Shown piece by piece: positions 43,940-55,002 of a DNA stretch of 64,000 nt. Each line of letters starts with the position of its first letter. Positions within the stretch are counted from its first letter, which is position 1. The notes below the pieces were generated by a model. It saw only the letters and a list, made by a program, of their open reading frames with translations. It made no database searches and was not told where the DNA came from. Both the position numbers and the translations under genes were made by a program. This DNA comes from Symsagittifera roscoffensis. Taxonomy: Eukaryota > Xenacoelomorpha > Acoela > Convolutidae. The DNA lies in contig NC_087071.1 in NCBI RefSeq assembly GCF_963678635.1, positions 17,485,613-17,549,612 on the forward strand, given 5' to 3'.

Positions 43940-44956
43940 AGTTAGTCACTCGCAATGGAGTTCCATGGATAATAATTGATTATATTGTCATTTCATAGTC
44001 AGTATCTATATAGTTACAAAAATAACGAGTATAATCTATCAAAATTTGATTATGATCCTATATTTTCTAATCAATGTAATCCATTTTAATCGATTATAAT
44101 CGAAATTAATCCATTAAAAGTGGACTACAAGCATAATGTTTTTAGTCACAAAAATCTTTTATAGAATAATATAATCGATTATGATGTGTTTTTCTTGAAG
44201 AATTTATGAGTTTTGCTATTTTTTCTTCAAAGTTATCTCATTTCCTGTTTCGTGCAGTTGCTACGTATTAATTTTCATGAATTTTTACTTTTACTTATAT
44301 CTAGTTAATTTTTCTCTACTTCACGTCACTTCGTAAACTGCATCACCTCTTTTAACGAACCCTTCCCCAATTCACCTCCCCCCAGTTTACCCCATATCAA
44401 ATTACCCCGCATCCCATTCAGTGGAACAAAAAACTTGGGTGAGTCGGTTAAAATGGAGAAAGGGGTAAATAGGCGTTGATCACACTGAGTAAACCCCCTC
44501 CCCTTTTCCCTGCTCAATGGTAATTAAACTGGGGGGCTGTAAATTGGGGGGCTGAGTTTGGGGGTAAACTTTAGTTAATATGGGGGTGTGCGTAGGGATA
44601 AACGTAGGGGAGTGGTTTAAATGAGGATGTGAGTGGGATGGGAGGGCGCAAATGCGGATGTGGGGGGCAAAGTGTAGCGGGTTAATTTGAGTAGTTTTAG
44701 ATTGCGAGTAAGGCGTGAGTAACGCAGAATTATTGCAAGTTTTGCGAATGATTTTACAAATAATCTAAAGATAATAGTCCGTTATAACCAATTATAATGG
44801 ATTTTAATGGATTGTGTTTTTTCGAAAATAATCGACTATAATGACATTATAATCGATTTCGTGGTCTAAATTTGCAGATATAATGGATTATCAAGACACC
44901 ATTTTAGACAACAATTTTCCATTGTAATCGATTATTATCTATTGAACTCCGGTGCG
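43940..44956. mobile_element. ATAATCGATTAT-rich inverted-repeat element, copy 1
   Basis: The left end GGAGTTCCATGGATAATAAT and the right end ATTATTATCTATTGAACTCC are imperfect inverted repeats. Both flanks hold several ATAATCGATTAT-like palindromes. The centre (about 44,330-44,700) is G+C-richer and strand-skewed. The right 200 bases closely match 52,895-53,115. Non-coding; class unknown. Confidence 0.6.
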
Positions 44957-46338
44957 GGCAAGATTTTCAAGTTTAACAAAACGAACCCAACTATATACGT
45001 AACCAAATAGCTGTATCCTGATAAAAACTGCGCAGCGTATTGGAAAGCAAGTTTGACAAAGATTTTTTTTCTGCAAAAATTTATTAACTGAAAAGCTCGT
45101 AAGCTTCTTGGGGATTCATTGCGGTATCAGATAAAAACATCTTTAGTCACGATTCGGACTCCAAAAACAAATATCAAAAAGTTCTAACAGTTTAAGAAAA
45201 ACTGATCTGATTTCTTATACTATTTCACTCACAACTCTTGTGAAGACGAAACTGAGCGTTGATTTTGTCGAATGAATTTGATTTAGAACCTAGGTTGGTG
45301 GTTTTTAGTATCTTTTATATATATATATATATATTTTTTTTTCTCTTCAAATAATTCTTGTAATGATGACTGTAGTCGTTATTTTCTGTGATGCTTGCCA
45401 TGCAAATTTCTCTTTAATCATCGATCTTTGTCTAGGTTGTACGCGCAATATCAGGCATTTCTTGAGAAATATCTCGGCAGCACCATCCAAAATTGAACCT
45501 CAATGAGTAAATTGAACCTCAAACTTCAAAAAATAATTATTAATAAAATTCAATATTTTATGTAAATTGAAACAACTACGATTTGAATCGTAATACAAAC
45601 AAACATTTAGCAATCTACTACAACGATTTTGAAGAATCTAAAACCAAATTGTTGCGAGAGCTTTGATTCTAATGTATCCAAATACAAACTAGGCCATAAA
45701 TAAACTTCAGTTTTTTTGGTTACTAAAAATTAAACGGCGGGTACACAAATGATAGCTGCGTCCCTAGAATACGGATATATATTTTTTCAAAATGACCAAT
45801 CTGAAAAAAAAATCTTTTTTGATTTGTAACAAATTGGTATTACCTATATTTCATTCATGCTTTTTCTAGGAAAATAACTATGATTTTTGTCCATCATAGA
45901 TGAAGAGATTATGCAGAGACAATTATTGGATTAAATTTTACCATACAAATGATCTTTTGATTATAAACAAATAATTATGATAACCGTTATAAATTTACTA
46001 AATCTCACCAAAAAGCTAACAAACATTTCAGAAAAGGATGCTAACATAAAAAAATCAAATAAATCAAATTTATTACTCTCATAATGATTATTTGTTAAGA
46101 GTTTGTTCGTTCATTTCTTCAAAAAGTTTGTATAACTTCAATTTTTGGTACTACTAAAGCGAATTTCAAATTTTTGTTGAGAAAAGGTTAGAAAAAAATA
46201 ATAACAAAGAAAAAATAATAACGAACAAATCCCGCCCAATGACCTTTACAAAAACCATTTATAATTTCATATTACAAACGAATTTTTCTAACTGTTCATG
46301 ATCAATAGTTCTGTGATTCTCTCGTTCTTAGTATCTTC
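44957..46338. other. Intergenic stretch downstream of the SLC1-like gene
   Basis: A (TA)10-like run lies at about 45,318-45,338. No gene was recognised. The SLC1 poly(A) site was not identified. Confidence 0.4.
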
Positions 46339-46507
46339 TCAAACTTGCTCGTCCGCAATGTTCTCCTCTGCCTGTATGGGTAATTTGGGGAAGTCGACTT
46401 TGTTGTCTTTCGGTTCTGTGCCCTCTAGTTCGGCTTTGGACATCTCGTAGACGATGGCTGCTCCAAATGAGTCACCCATCACGTTGATCATTGTTCGGAA
46501 CCGATCT
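46339..46507 (-). CDS. SLC1-like last exon (TM8 end and C-terminus)
   Basis: The acceptor TTGTAG leads into [20 protein letters not shown], then a 36-residue acidic cytoplasmic tail ending [10 protein letters not shown] and TGA. Confidence 0.95.
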
Positions 46508-49500
46508 CTACAACACGAAACAAATAAGATCAATTTAAAATTCAATTCCCTCCCCCAAAGCAGTTTTTTTTTGGGGGGGGGGGATATGCGAACTTTGTTT
46601 TAAACTGAAACTTTCAGCCAATGAGACTCGAGTATTTTAAACGCACCGCTCAGCAAGTTTACTCCAAAATCAAACGGTCGACAGCTCTCTGTGTATAAAC
46701 TGCGGCTTGCTCAAAGTAACAGCGGATTGTCAATAATCTTGAATTTCTCTCTGTGTATTTGCGGGTAGGGGGACTATGTTTATAATGAGGAAAAAGCAAA
46801 TTTCTTAATAGTTTTTTGATGTTTCCTCAATGAGATTAAATGAAAACAAACTTGCCTTTTTGGAAGCCTCTTAAGTTTCAGTTTTAAAAAATTAGTTTCA
46901 ATCTTTGGACTGACTGCTTTTTGAAAATCAAATTTGAAAAAGTATATAATGGGTGGTGGTTTTTTTTTCAAGTGAAAATGGACAAAAAAAGAAACCACAT
47001 TGGCTAGATTTTTTACCAAATTGAAGCCTTTTGAAATCTTATTACGGTTGCAATGATAAACTCCAAAACTTCTTCGGAAATCAAACTAATAAGTTATTCT
47101 AAAAATTTTGCAAAAAAATTGAAGACATGCCTTAAGAAAATTGCTGGGAGAGGTGGTGAAGTGGTTACGTCTCCGCCTCTCAAACGAAAGGTCAGATGTT
47201 CGCGGCCCACCATGATCTGTGCTCGTTGCTTGAGGGTGAAGCAACATTACCCAGCCCAGAAAAATAACCAGAAAAATTGCATCTAGTTCTTAAACAGAGG
47301 CACAACAGCGGTTCGCCGTGAAAAGCTGTACAGCTCTTGTCTTGGTTTTTCCCCCGTGGATAAATGGTCTGAATCTTAATATCACAATTTTTTTCAACAA
47401 ACATGATTTTGTCTGCTTTCATTTTCTTTTTATTTGATTCAATTTCAGTACATTATCATCAACACTACATTTTTCTCTTTTATCGGTCGTAAACGAGGTG
47501 CCATGTGCCATCTTTTCCATAATTTATAACCTCACTATACTCGAAATACTACACACTAAGACGCCATAAAATCAGCAATTCCCGTCGTTTTCTATCTTCC
47601 TGCAAAAAAATCCATTCAGATACCATAAATCAAAAGAGAGAACAAATGACTTTAGATTCCAAATATCAAATGACTGAAATCTCAGATTTTCGTTAAAATT
47701 CGGAAAAAAATGTTTCTCTAAATGTAAAAAAAAACCATTACTCTTGAGAAATCTTTTCAGCAAAAACTACTTGCTTTCAAATTCAACAGATCAGAAAACA
47801 ATATAACCTTATGCCAAAAAGTTTGCTGTTGAATAAAAGAATTAAAAATAAGAAAGATAATATTTTCCCGTTTTCAGTTCTCTAAATTTTGAACTTTTTG
47901 GCTAATCGCGCATTCTATAATGTGAACCTTCACACAATTTTTTGCATTTTAGTTTTTAAAAAGAAAACCAAACAAGAATGATATTAAAAGCAGTTAATGT
48001 TTATTCAGCACAATCTCTACAAAAAAGGAAACGAATGAATCCGTTCATGAAAATCGACCTCCTAAGCCAATATAGATAAAATATTTTCACATTTTATTCA
48101 CAATTTTCAAGTCCATTCATCACCAGGTGAAGAAATGAAAACAAGCCAAGGCGCGGTACTATATTCAAAATTGACAAAGCGTTATGAAAAAGAAATTGGC
48201 AATTTGCTGCGAAATATTGAAACTCAATCTAATCTTGGGAATGGGGGAAAAAAGAAAAAAAAACAGATATGCAAAAGATTATTATGTAGGTTATTAGGTT
48301 ATTATGTAGAATATAATGTAGTTTCTATGTTAAACCTATTCAGCTCAATCAAACTATGACTTAAAGCATGACAAGTGCTTATTCTTCTGCCATATCAACA
48401 GATAAAACGATATTTTTAACAAAAATTATTTTAAGGAAAAATATTTTTAGCATAAAAGTTTTTTTCGTGGTTCAATTTTGATTTTGACTAAATTTTTTAA
48501 TCGTTTTCTTTTTATTAGTTAAATTCTTTATTAATCCAAATTTCAAAGAATGCTTGTGCGCGGGATTGTCTTTTTCTCCAGACATTCATCGACTTTTTAA
48601 CTAGCAACTGTTTTTTTATACAGCCTAAAAATATTGGTTCCCAGCACTCAAACTTTGAAACTGTTTGTACCTGTGATCGTTTTCGAAAAACTATAATGGT
48701 TTAGTTTTGGGACCTTTTTGTAGACTATAACTCAATTTGGCATAAATAACGCACACCTTAATTCGTCAAAGAAAGCTGACCAAACGCCATAAAAATAAAA
48801 GCGACAACGGATATTTAAGCCATTCTGAAGTCAATTGAGGCAAAAATTTGCATATTATATGAAACCTTATTGGACGCAAATCATTTATAGTTAACATAGC
48901 GTTTGGTCAGTAAATTTTAAAAAACCTTTCAATCAAAAATGATTAGATCGACATTAAAGGTTGTTCAGAACAGGGTTTGTCCTGATGCAAGCAATCATAT
49001 TGTTCTTTAGAAGTAAAAATTGACGCGACTTATAGAAATCTCTTCCTTAAGTTTATTTATTGACATTTAAAATGTCTACCATGTGTTTTTGACAATTTTT
49101 GTTTTAAATGCAAGTTAATTTCAAACTGTTTTTCAAACTTGCTTATGTTGCTGAGGAACGATGTAAGCTTTATAAATAGGCCAAGCTGTAGCTAGAGAAG
49201 CAACGTTTGGTGCGTGTTTGACCGATGACTATTGAGACACACCTTAAAACATGCCAAAATCAACCTCCAAAATAACCAAAAAATAATGTGGAATTCAGGA
49301 GCAAATTCTACAACAATCAAAGTGATTTGACACTAAATTCTATTGAGATTTTTTTCCGTTGAGTACAAGTTAGGTGAAAAAATATATACTGCAAATTATT
49401 AAATAGACCAAAATTATAATATATGCCTCAATTCAATTCGATACAAATTCTGAGACGGAAATCTCCCTTCACGCAATAATACCACAAAATATATGGCACA

Positions 49501-52500
49501 ATAGCTATCCAAATTAGACCGAATTTGCCATCATTAAACTCTCATAACTTAACGAAAATGAAATACCTTTTTTAAATTTGAGCGCAGTAAAACATTGCCT
49601 TACGAATGATTACAAAGCTAGACAACATATAGTTAGAAAGAGCCAAGGATTGCAAGCAAACAGAAAAAATAACGATTTGTTGTCTGAAAAATGTCAACTG
49701 TCAAATTTCGAAACATTTTATGGCTCTTTGAAAGCGGCTTAAAATTTTAAAACATTTGTGAGTGACTTTTTTTGCTGAAATTTCACTTTTGAAAGTTCTG
49801 ATAATTTCAGGAACAATTTATGATTGATCCTTTTTATATTGAAAACTGGATCAACAAGTAAAATTTTATTCCGCTAAGAAATCTGAAAACTAAAACCTAC
49901 TTCAAAATTAGAAGTCGATCACGATTTTCGTAGTCTCTACAGATTCGTACTCGGGGGTAATTTTTGAATGTTTTATTGTTCATCAGTGGAGTTTGTCTTC
50001 TTTTTTAAGAAAAGAAATGAAGTGAACTTAAAAAGTAAATTAGAAAAAAAACCTTGAAAAGTCTAGCTTGAACATGGACCAATTCTAAGGTTATTCCTGA
50101 AAAAATAATCAAGAACTATATAAGAGTCCTTTCTTTGATCATCAACTCTAAGAAGTAAATCAAAAAACGTTGAAAAGACTGAAGTTTGTCCAGAGAAAAA
50201 AACCACGACGAGCACAAATTTTCCGTCATTTTCTTCAAAAGTCAGGACAAAAAGTGGCAGTTTGGCCTCGTAATAGTGGAATATGATGATAAAATAATAT
50301 TTACAAGTATATAGATAGGAGGACTTGAGCTAGTACTCACAGGAACCAGTCGATGGTGTAGATGAGGGATATCTGTTCGGTGGGCAGACCAACAGCAGTG
50401 AACACCAGTATCATGGTCACCAGTCCAGCAGAGGGAATACTGGCTGCGCCCACACTCGCCGCAATACTCGTGATGCAGATGGTCAGCATGTTGCCCAAGT
50501 TCATGTCTATGTCGTTCAGCTGACATAAAAAACAACAGCTATTTATATCACGCCTCTAAGACCCCCCACCCCATGAAATTAAAACAACAATTTACGGAGT
50601 TACTATTCATTTTACGAGTTTATATAAGCGCACATACCCCCCTTATCTCTCTCTCTCTCTCTTCCCACTAGATAATAACATCAATTTACCATCAAGTTGT
50701 TTTCCTTTTACGATGTTGAGAATGTAAGCTTTTACAAGAGAACTTGACAAAACCTCTGCGCACGCCGCTGAAAATCACTTATGTACGTGCCGCTCAGCTC
50801 TTTACGGAGAACTCCTGCTCTGCCTTTAATCACAAACTACATGCAATTAGTTTAAGGCACCACTACGGATCTTAGTTGGCCTCGAACCGCCGACCTATCG
50901 ACTGAGAGTCGTATGAATTAACATCTTGCTTGACCACCATGTCGAATAATTCTGTTACCTGTGCGATGAATATTGCAGTGAGTGCCTCGTAGAGCGCAGT
51001 GCCGTCCATGTTCACAGTGGCCCCGATGGGGATGACGAATCTGGTCACTCTGGCGTCTATCTTGTTCTTCTCCTCCAGACAGTGGAACGTCAGAGGCAGA
51101 GTCGCAGTGCTACTCACAAACATAACTGAACATCATGCAAAATTTTATAAGAGAACTTGACAAAAACTCTGCGCACGCCTCTAAAAAGGCCCTGATAACT
51201 GCAAAAAAATAGATCTTTTCCATGGATGATTCAATTCTGTTGCATTAATGATACGGTTATCTCAGAGATGTTTTCTGATCAGAGTTTAATTACAGTGTGC
51301 AGAGTCTGGTCCTGAATACTGGAACTTTACTGAAACAATAAAGAAGCCGAACACACGAACTAATAAGAAAATTTCTAATTAAAACAAACGGTTTTGGGAT
51401 TTCCAAAAAAACTCAATTTTCATAACATTTCTCAGACATCGAAAAGGGATTTAATGCACACATTAGGCTGATGAAGCACAAAAACTTAGAACTATTGTCT
51501 CTAAAAAAATTTCGAAAGAGTGAGGGTCATTAGTTCTTAAAAAATTCAAAGTTTTTGTAGATTTTCTTTGCCGCCACATGCAACTTTTAAACGGTGAAAT
51601 GATAATTTGGCAATTTTTGTTTTCTTTTTTGGCACAAGTCACATTAAAAGAAAAACTGCATCTTTAATGTTTCAGTGAAATTCCAGTACTGAACCAGACT
51701 CTGTACACTGTCACTTCAACTCTGATCAGGGAAAACCTCAGAGATAAAGATCATTAATGCACCAGAATTGAGTCATCCATTAAAAAGATATAGATTTTTT
51801 CAGTATCATAGTTTTTATTACAAATTGAATAAAACAAAATTTATCACAAAAAGGCAAATCGCAGGAGGTAGAATTGAATACGTGAGCGAATAGGGGAGGG
51901 AGTATGCTTTAAAAAACTGACAGCCCGCATCCAGTTTCAAGTGTTTATAATCAGTTATATTATGAATTAAGGACCGGTCTTACTAAAGTTGAGAAAAAAA
52001 CGATTTTAAGCAATTAATAATCGATTATAGTCTCTCTTTTTGAAATCTAATTACGATCATTTAAAATATATTTAATCGATTATAATCGATTACTGATCGA
52101 TCTGTTCTCCGATACATTTATAATCGATTATTGTTATCCCGATTTCTAATTGATATGTTGTTAACAAAAAAAAATCCATTTTTACCGATTATAATCGATA
52201 ATAACCCTTTTTATGTGCCCATTTTGTATTGGACCTTGCATCTGAATTGCTTAAAGTTTATGCTTTTTGTAGACGTTGGTTTATATGAAAAATGAGAGGT
52301 TTTCAATTCAATTCAAATTCATAACTTTTTTATATCACTTTTCTTCACTGACGTTGTTTCACGATGACCACTCAAAAAATTTTAAGCCACAAAATATTAC
52401 CACATTGCTTAAGTTTCATGATTTTATTTCACCTACCGCAAGAGATTTTCAACTAAATTGAAAGGATTTTTATAAAAATTTTGTTTCGTAATAAAACTTT

Positions 52501-55002
52501 GTGTTCAAACGAACCAAAGTGTGACAAGACATTTTTTTAGAGATTAATTGACGCAAAATTAGTAATCCATCGGATGTTTTTAAAATATATTTTGGTGCGC
52601 GAAATAAAAGATAATAATTGTTTCTCAACGATTAAAATTGATTTAGAGAGTTTTTCGTATAAAAACAAATATGATCGGTTGTAATAGATTAAGATCTCTT
52701 GGAAAATATCAGGGTTCTAATCGATTTAAAATTTTCTAAAGAACTAACTAATTATAATTGTCAAAAAATCATAATCATAATCCGATATATAATTGGTTGC
52801 TTACGCCTAAATTGGGATGCGTGTAGATTTCGTTTAGGCTGTGAGTGTAGGAGAAATTGTTGAAAGGTTTGCAAATATTTTTGCAAAAAATATATAGAGA
52901 TTTTAGTCCATTATAATCATATATAATGGAATTTAATTGGATTATAATCCATTATAATGAAAATTAATGGATTATGATTTTCCAGAATTAATTGATAATA
53001 ATGAAAATATAATCAATTTCATGGTCTAAATTTGCAACAATCATTAATTATAATGACAACACTTTAGACAGCACTATTCCATTATAATCGATTATTATCC
53101 ATAAATTTTCGGTGCTGGATGTTAGAGTTCTGCATTTCTATACATTGCTGTTTAAGTGTTTGAACACAATTATTTTTTGGCAACGTCAATCCGGGTATAT
53201 GTTTCAGACCAATTTTGAACAACTAAAGAGCCGCTTTTGTCGGAACTCATTAATGTGATGTTATAACTATCAATACCCAGAGCTCAATCAAGTAATCAAA
53301 AAAATTTTCACCTGTTATCAATTTTTGACCAATTTGTAATCACTGATGCAAGGAAAATATCCAGTTTCAATTAACGCGTATCAAATAGGAGAAAAATAAT
53401 CGGGCTCAGAAGTCAACCAAACCTGATATAAGGTGAACCAAACTTGCTAACTCATCCAAATAAGGTTTGAAAAGACGAACTGCATTTTACATTAAGCGTG
53501 GGGGAAAATTTTCAAAAAAAGTTGAAAAATATTGACACTTTAAATCCAAATATACTCCAAACACTTCTCCGGACAGACGGATTTAAATAAAAACACTGCT
53601 GAAGGGAGGCTGTAAGTTTTTTCTGTTAAGGCTGTCGGGGGGGGGGGGGGGGGGCTATAATAGGGATGACGCGTCTGATCTTTCCAGCATGTGATGTACC
53701 TGGATGCAGTTCCGAATGCCGTCATCATGGCCGGGAGCATGTTGCGGATGAAGACGAGGGGGTTCTTCCTAGTGAACGCGAAGTACAGACCCACCAGCGT
53801 CACACAAAAGTGAACCGAAAGACCTAACAATAAACACGTATAACAACAATAATACAGTGAACCTAGTAAAAAACACATACAATTTAGTCCAGACAAATTA
53901 GTCAGTATAAAACATCGCAAAATAACAGCTTCACTGCTGTATTAAGAGTATTAAGAAAAAAAATTATTTTTGAGTTATCTTGCCGCTCCTTCCATTCTAA
54001 AGTTTCAGTGCTTCCAGGTTAAACATTTTCAGCATTACATAAAATGAAAATTTTTCTGCTCAGACAAGTTTGAAAACGGACCATTTGGGCTCAGGACTTT
54101 CTCTCAGGCTCTACTCTGAGAGTTATTTTTGCCAATATCATACTAGTCTACAAATTTGCGAGCCCGGTAACAATTTATTGTTATAATTAATATTCAGTTT
54201 TCATAGTAAAATTTTCACACTGCTTGAGTGAAAAATGAGTTGCCAAATGGATTCGAACCTGCTATGACTGTGAATATGAACATGCCCATCACTTTTCCGG
54301 TGGAGGCGAGGTCTTTGATAGTCAGGATATTGGAGACGATCAGGAAGAAAATACCCACGGGGGAGTACCTAAGCAAATAGTACCTAAGCACCCCTTCTTG
54401 TTCGGAAAAAGAAATGTTGCTGTAGTCTCAGCCGATACAACTTGTATTAAGTGACGTCGTTAAGACTTCTTACATAATTGAGATTAAAAGTAAACGTAGG
54501 AGTAGAAGTAATAAAAACTTTCTAAATGTCATGGACAACTCAAATACTTGATTGAATTTTAATAAAGTCAAGTGATTTCTCCATGTTTCTACAAGGAGCA
54601 AGGCATCCCTGAGCTTATACAGCATACTTTTTTCAGCGACTGATAATTTTTTTCCGTGAATAATTTTTTTCAAAGCGTATAACTCATGAGAACTCACCGA
54701 TCTACTTAACAATGCCCCTTTCAAGAACGGGGATGTTGATGAGTAAATTAAGTTAGTCGAGTTTTCGACCAATCATAATGCAGCAAAACTAGAATTCTCA
54801 GAAGAAAGCCCCGCTGCAAATTTACATTAGTTTTTATTAGTAGGGGTGTAGATTGTTCGGTAGATGCTAACTTACCACATGAAGAAGAGGACTAGCTTCA
54901 TGATCATGTCGTTCAGGGCGGAGATAAGGGTGATGAGGGGTTGGGACACCTCCTTCATCTTAGTCATCACCACCCCGATGCAGATGCAGAACGTGATCAG
55001 AC
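46339..55002 (-). CDS. SLC1-family (EAAT-like) acidic amino-acid transporter, C-terminal half
   Basis: Six exons (55002-54876, 54368-54259, 53823-53700, 51112-50959, 50519-50341, 46507-46339) join in phase to give about 287 codons ending at TGA 46,339-46,341. Motifs run in SLC1 order: TM5 [31 protein letters not shown], the serine-rich re-entrant loop [27 protein letters not shown] (sodium-binding NMDGT), the second re-entrant loop [17 protein letters not shown], and TM8 [16 protein letters not shown]. The arginine in DRFRT is the residue that binds the side-chain carboxylate in EAATs and is replaced in neutral-amino-acid ASCTs. Glutamate/aspartate uptake coupled to sodium at the plasma membrane is therefore inferred. 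The N-terminal half must lie more than 9 kb upstream, beyond the window. Introns hold SINEs, a foldback element and other repeats. Confidence 0.9.
47146..47350 (+). repeat. tRNA-derived SINE (candidate)
   Basis: GGAGAGGTGGTGAAGTGGTT has a good tRNA A-box (TGGTGAAGTGG). CAGATGTTCGCGGCCC, about 32 bases on, is a B-box-like match. CTCCGCCTCTCAAACGAAAG lies between, where an anticodon arm would be. No proper acceptor stem closes, so it is not a functional tRNA gene. The body and tail limits are uncertain. It lies in the last SLC1 intron. Confidence 0.5.
47351..48535. other. SLC1 intron without recognised features
   Basis: AT-rich. Short open frames only. Confidence 0.4.
48540..49000 (+). mobile_element. 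Hairpin-ended element, diverged copy
   Basis: ATGCTTGTGCGCGGGATTG, CTTTTTAACTAGCAACTG and CCTGATGCAAGCAATCAT match the family from near the 5' end to the 3' end. The hairpin is degraded. Confidence 0.5.
49480..50250 (-). mobile_element. Hairpin-ended element, minus copy split by other sequence
   Basis: The 5' end on the minus strand (TTGTCCTGACTTTTG, then AAATTTGTGCTCGTCGTGG) lies at about 50,195-50,250. The middle part (CTCATAACTTAACG; AATTAGACCGAATTTGCC) lies at about 49,505-49,560. The DNA between does not match the family and is probably a later insertion. Confidence 0.45.
50252..50275 (-). repeat. Short CATTACGAGGCC element end
   Basis: GGCAGTTTGGCCTCGTAATA matches the terminal 20 bases of the family at 28,904. 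Only this end remains. Confidence 0.4.
50341..50519 (-). CDS. SLC1-like exon (HP2 and start of TM8)
   Basis: It encodes [20 protein letters not shown], then [20 protein letters not shown] and [14 protein letters not shown]. The acceptor is GTCAG and the donor CCT/GTGAGT. Confidence 0.95.
50637..50670. repeat. (TC)n microsatellite
   Basis: Eight or more TC units in the SLC1 intron. Confidence 0.9.
50730..50947 (-). repeat. tRNA-derived SINE
   Basis: On the minus strand, TGGTGGTCAAGCAAGATG holds an A-box and GGCGGTTCGAGGCC a B-box at tRNA spacing. A body follows (GCAGAGCAGGAGTTCTCCG) and a tail (GTGCGCAGAGGTTTTGTCAA, then GTTCTCTTGTAAAAG). The last 40 bases recur at 51,142-51,180. Confidence 0.7.
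50959..51112 (-). CDS. SLC1-like exon (HP1 and TM7, NMDGT)
   Basis: It encodes [20 protein letters not shown], then [20 protein letters not shown], ending IFIAQ. The donor CACAG/GTAACA lies only about 13 bases from a tRNA-derived SINE. A related SINE tail lies about 30 bases before the exon on the other side. Confidence 0.95.
51142..51180 (-). repeat. SINE 3'-end fragment
   Basis: GGCGTGCGCAGAGTTTTTGT, then CAAGTTCTCTTATAAAA, is nearly identical to the tail of the SINE at 50,730. It lies on the other side of the SLC1 exon in the same orientation. Confidence 0.75.
51199..51803. mobile_element. Foldback element with about 137-base inverted arms
   Basis: Arm 51,199-51,336 (CTGCAAAAAAATAGATCTTT, then CATGGATGATTCAATTCTG) is the imperfect reverse complement of arm 51,668-51,803. 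The shared blocks include GCATTAATGAT, CTGATCAGAGTT and CAGAGTCTGG. The interior of about 330 bases is unrelated and non-coding. Confidence 0.85.
51970..53118. mobile_element. ATAATCGATTAT-rich element, copy 2
   Basis: Multiple TAATCGATTATAATCGATTA-like palindromes lie at 52,015-52,200. The right 220 bases (TAGTCCATTATAATC, TTTCATGGTCTAAATTTGCA, ATTCCATTATAATCGATTAT) match the right end of the copy at 43,940. Confidence 0.6.
53637..53654. repeat. G18 homopolymer
   Basis: An uninterrupted run of 18 G on the plus strand (C on the transcript strand), in the SLC1 intron about 45 bases from a splice donor. Confidence 0.9.
53700..53823 (-). CDS. SLC1-like exon (TM6, RKNP, start of HP1)
   Basis: It encodes [20 protein letters not shown], then [20 protein letters not shown]. 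An 18-base G run lies in the intron about 45 bases past the donor (about 53,637-53,654). Confidence 0.9.
54259..54368 (-). CDS. SLC1-like exon (TM5, GK loop)
   Basis: It encodes [20 protein letters not shown], then [17 protein letters not shown], which matches the WYxPVGIxFLI block. It is bounded by TAG and CAG/GTTCGA. Confidence 0.9.
54876..55002 (-). CDS. SLC1-like exon (TM4-TM5)
   Basis: It encodes [20 protein letters not shown], then [20 protein letters not shown]. The donor ATGTG/GTAAGT splits the TGG of MWY. The exon before it is outside the window or unrecognised. Confidence 0.9.

Noticed and set aside
44326-44517. 63-codon minus-strand frame in the GC-rich centre of the ATAATCGATTAT element
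   Set aside because: Low-complexity Gly/Lys composition with no homologous frame visible in the second copy.
47146-47216. Possible functional tRNA gene
   Set aside because: A- and B-boxes are present but no acceptor stem can be paired and the B-box is degenerate; a SINE head is more likely.
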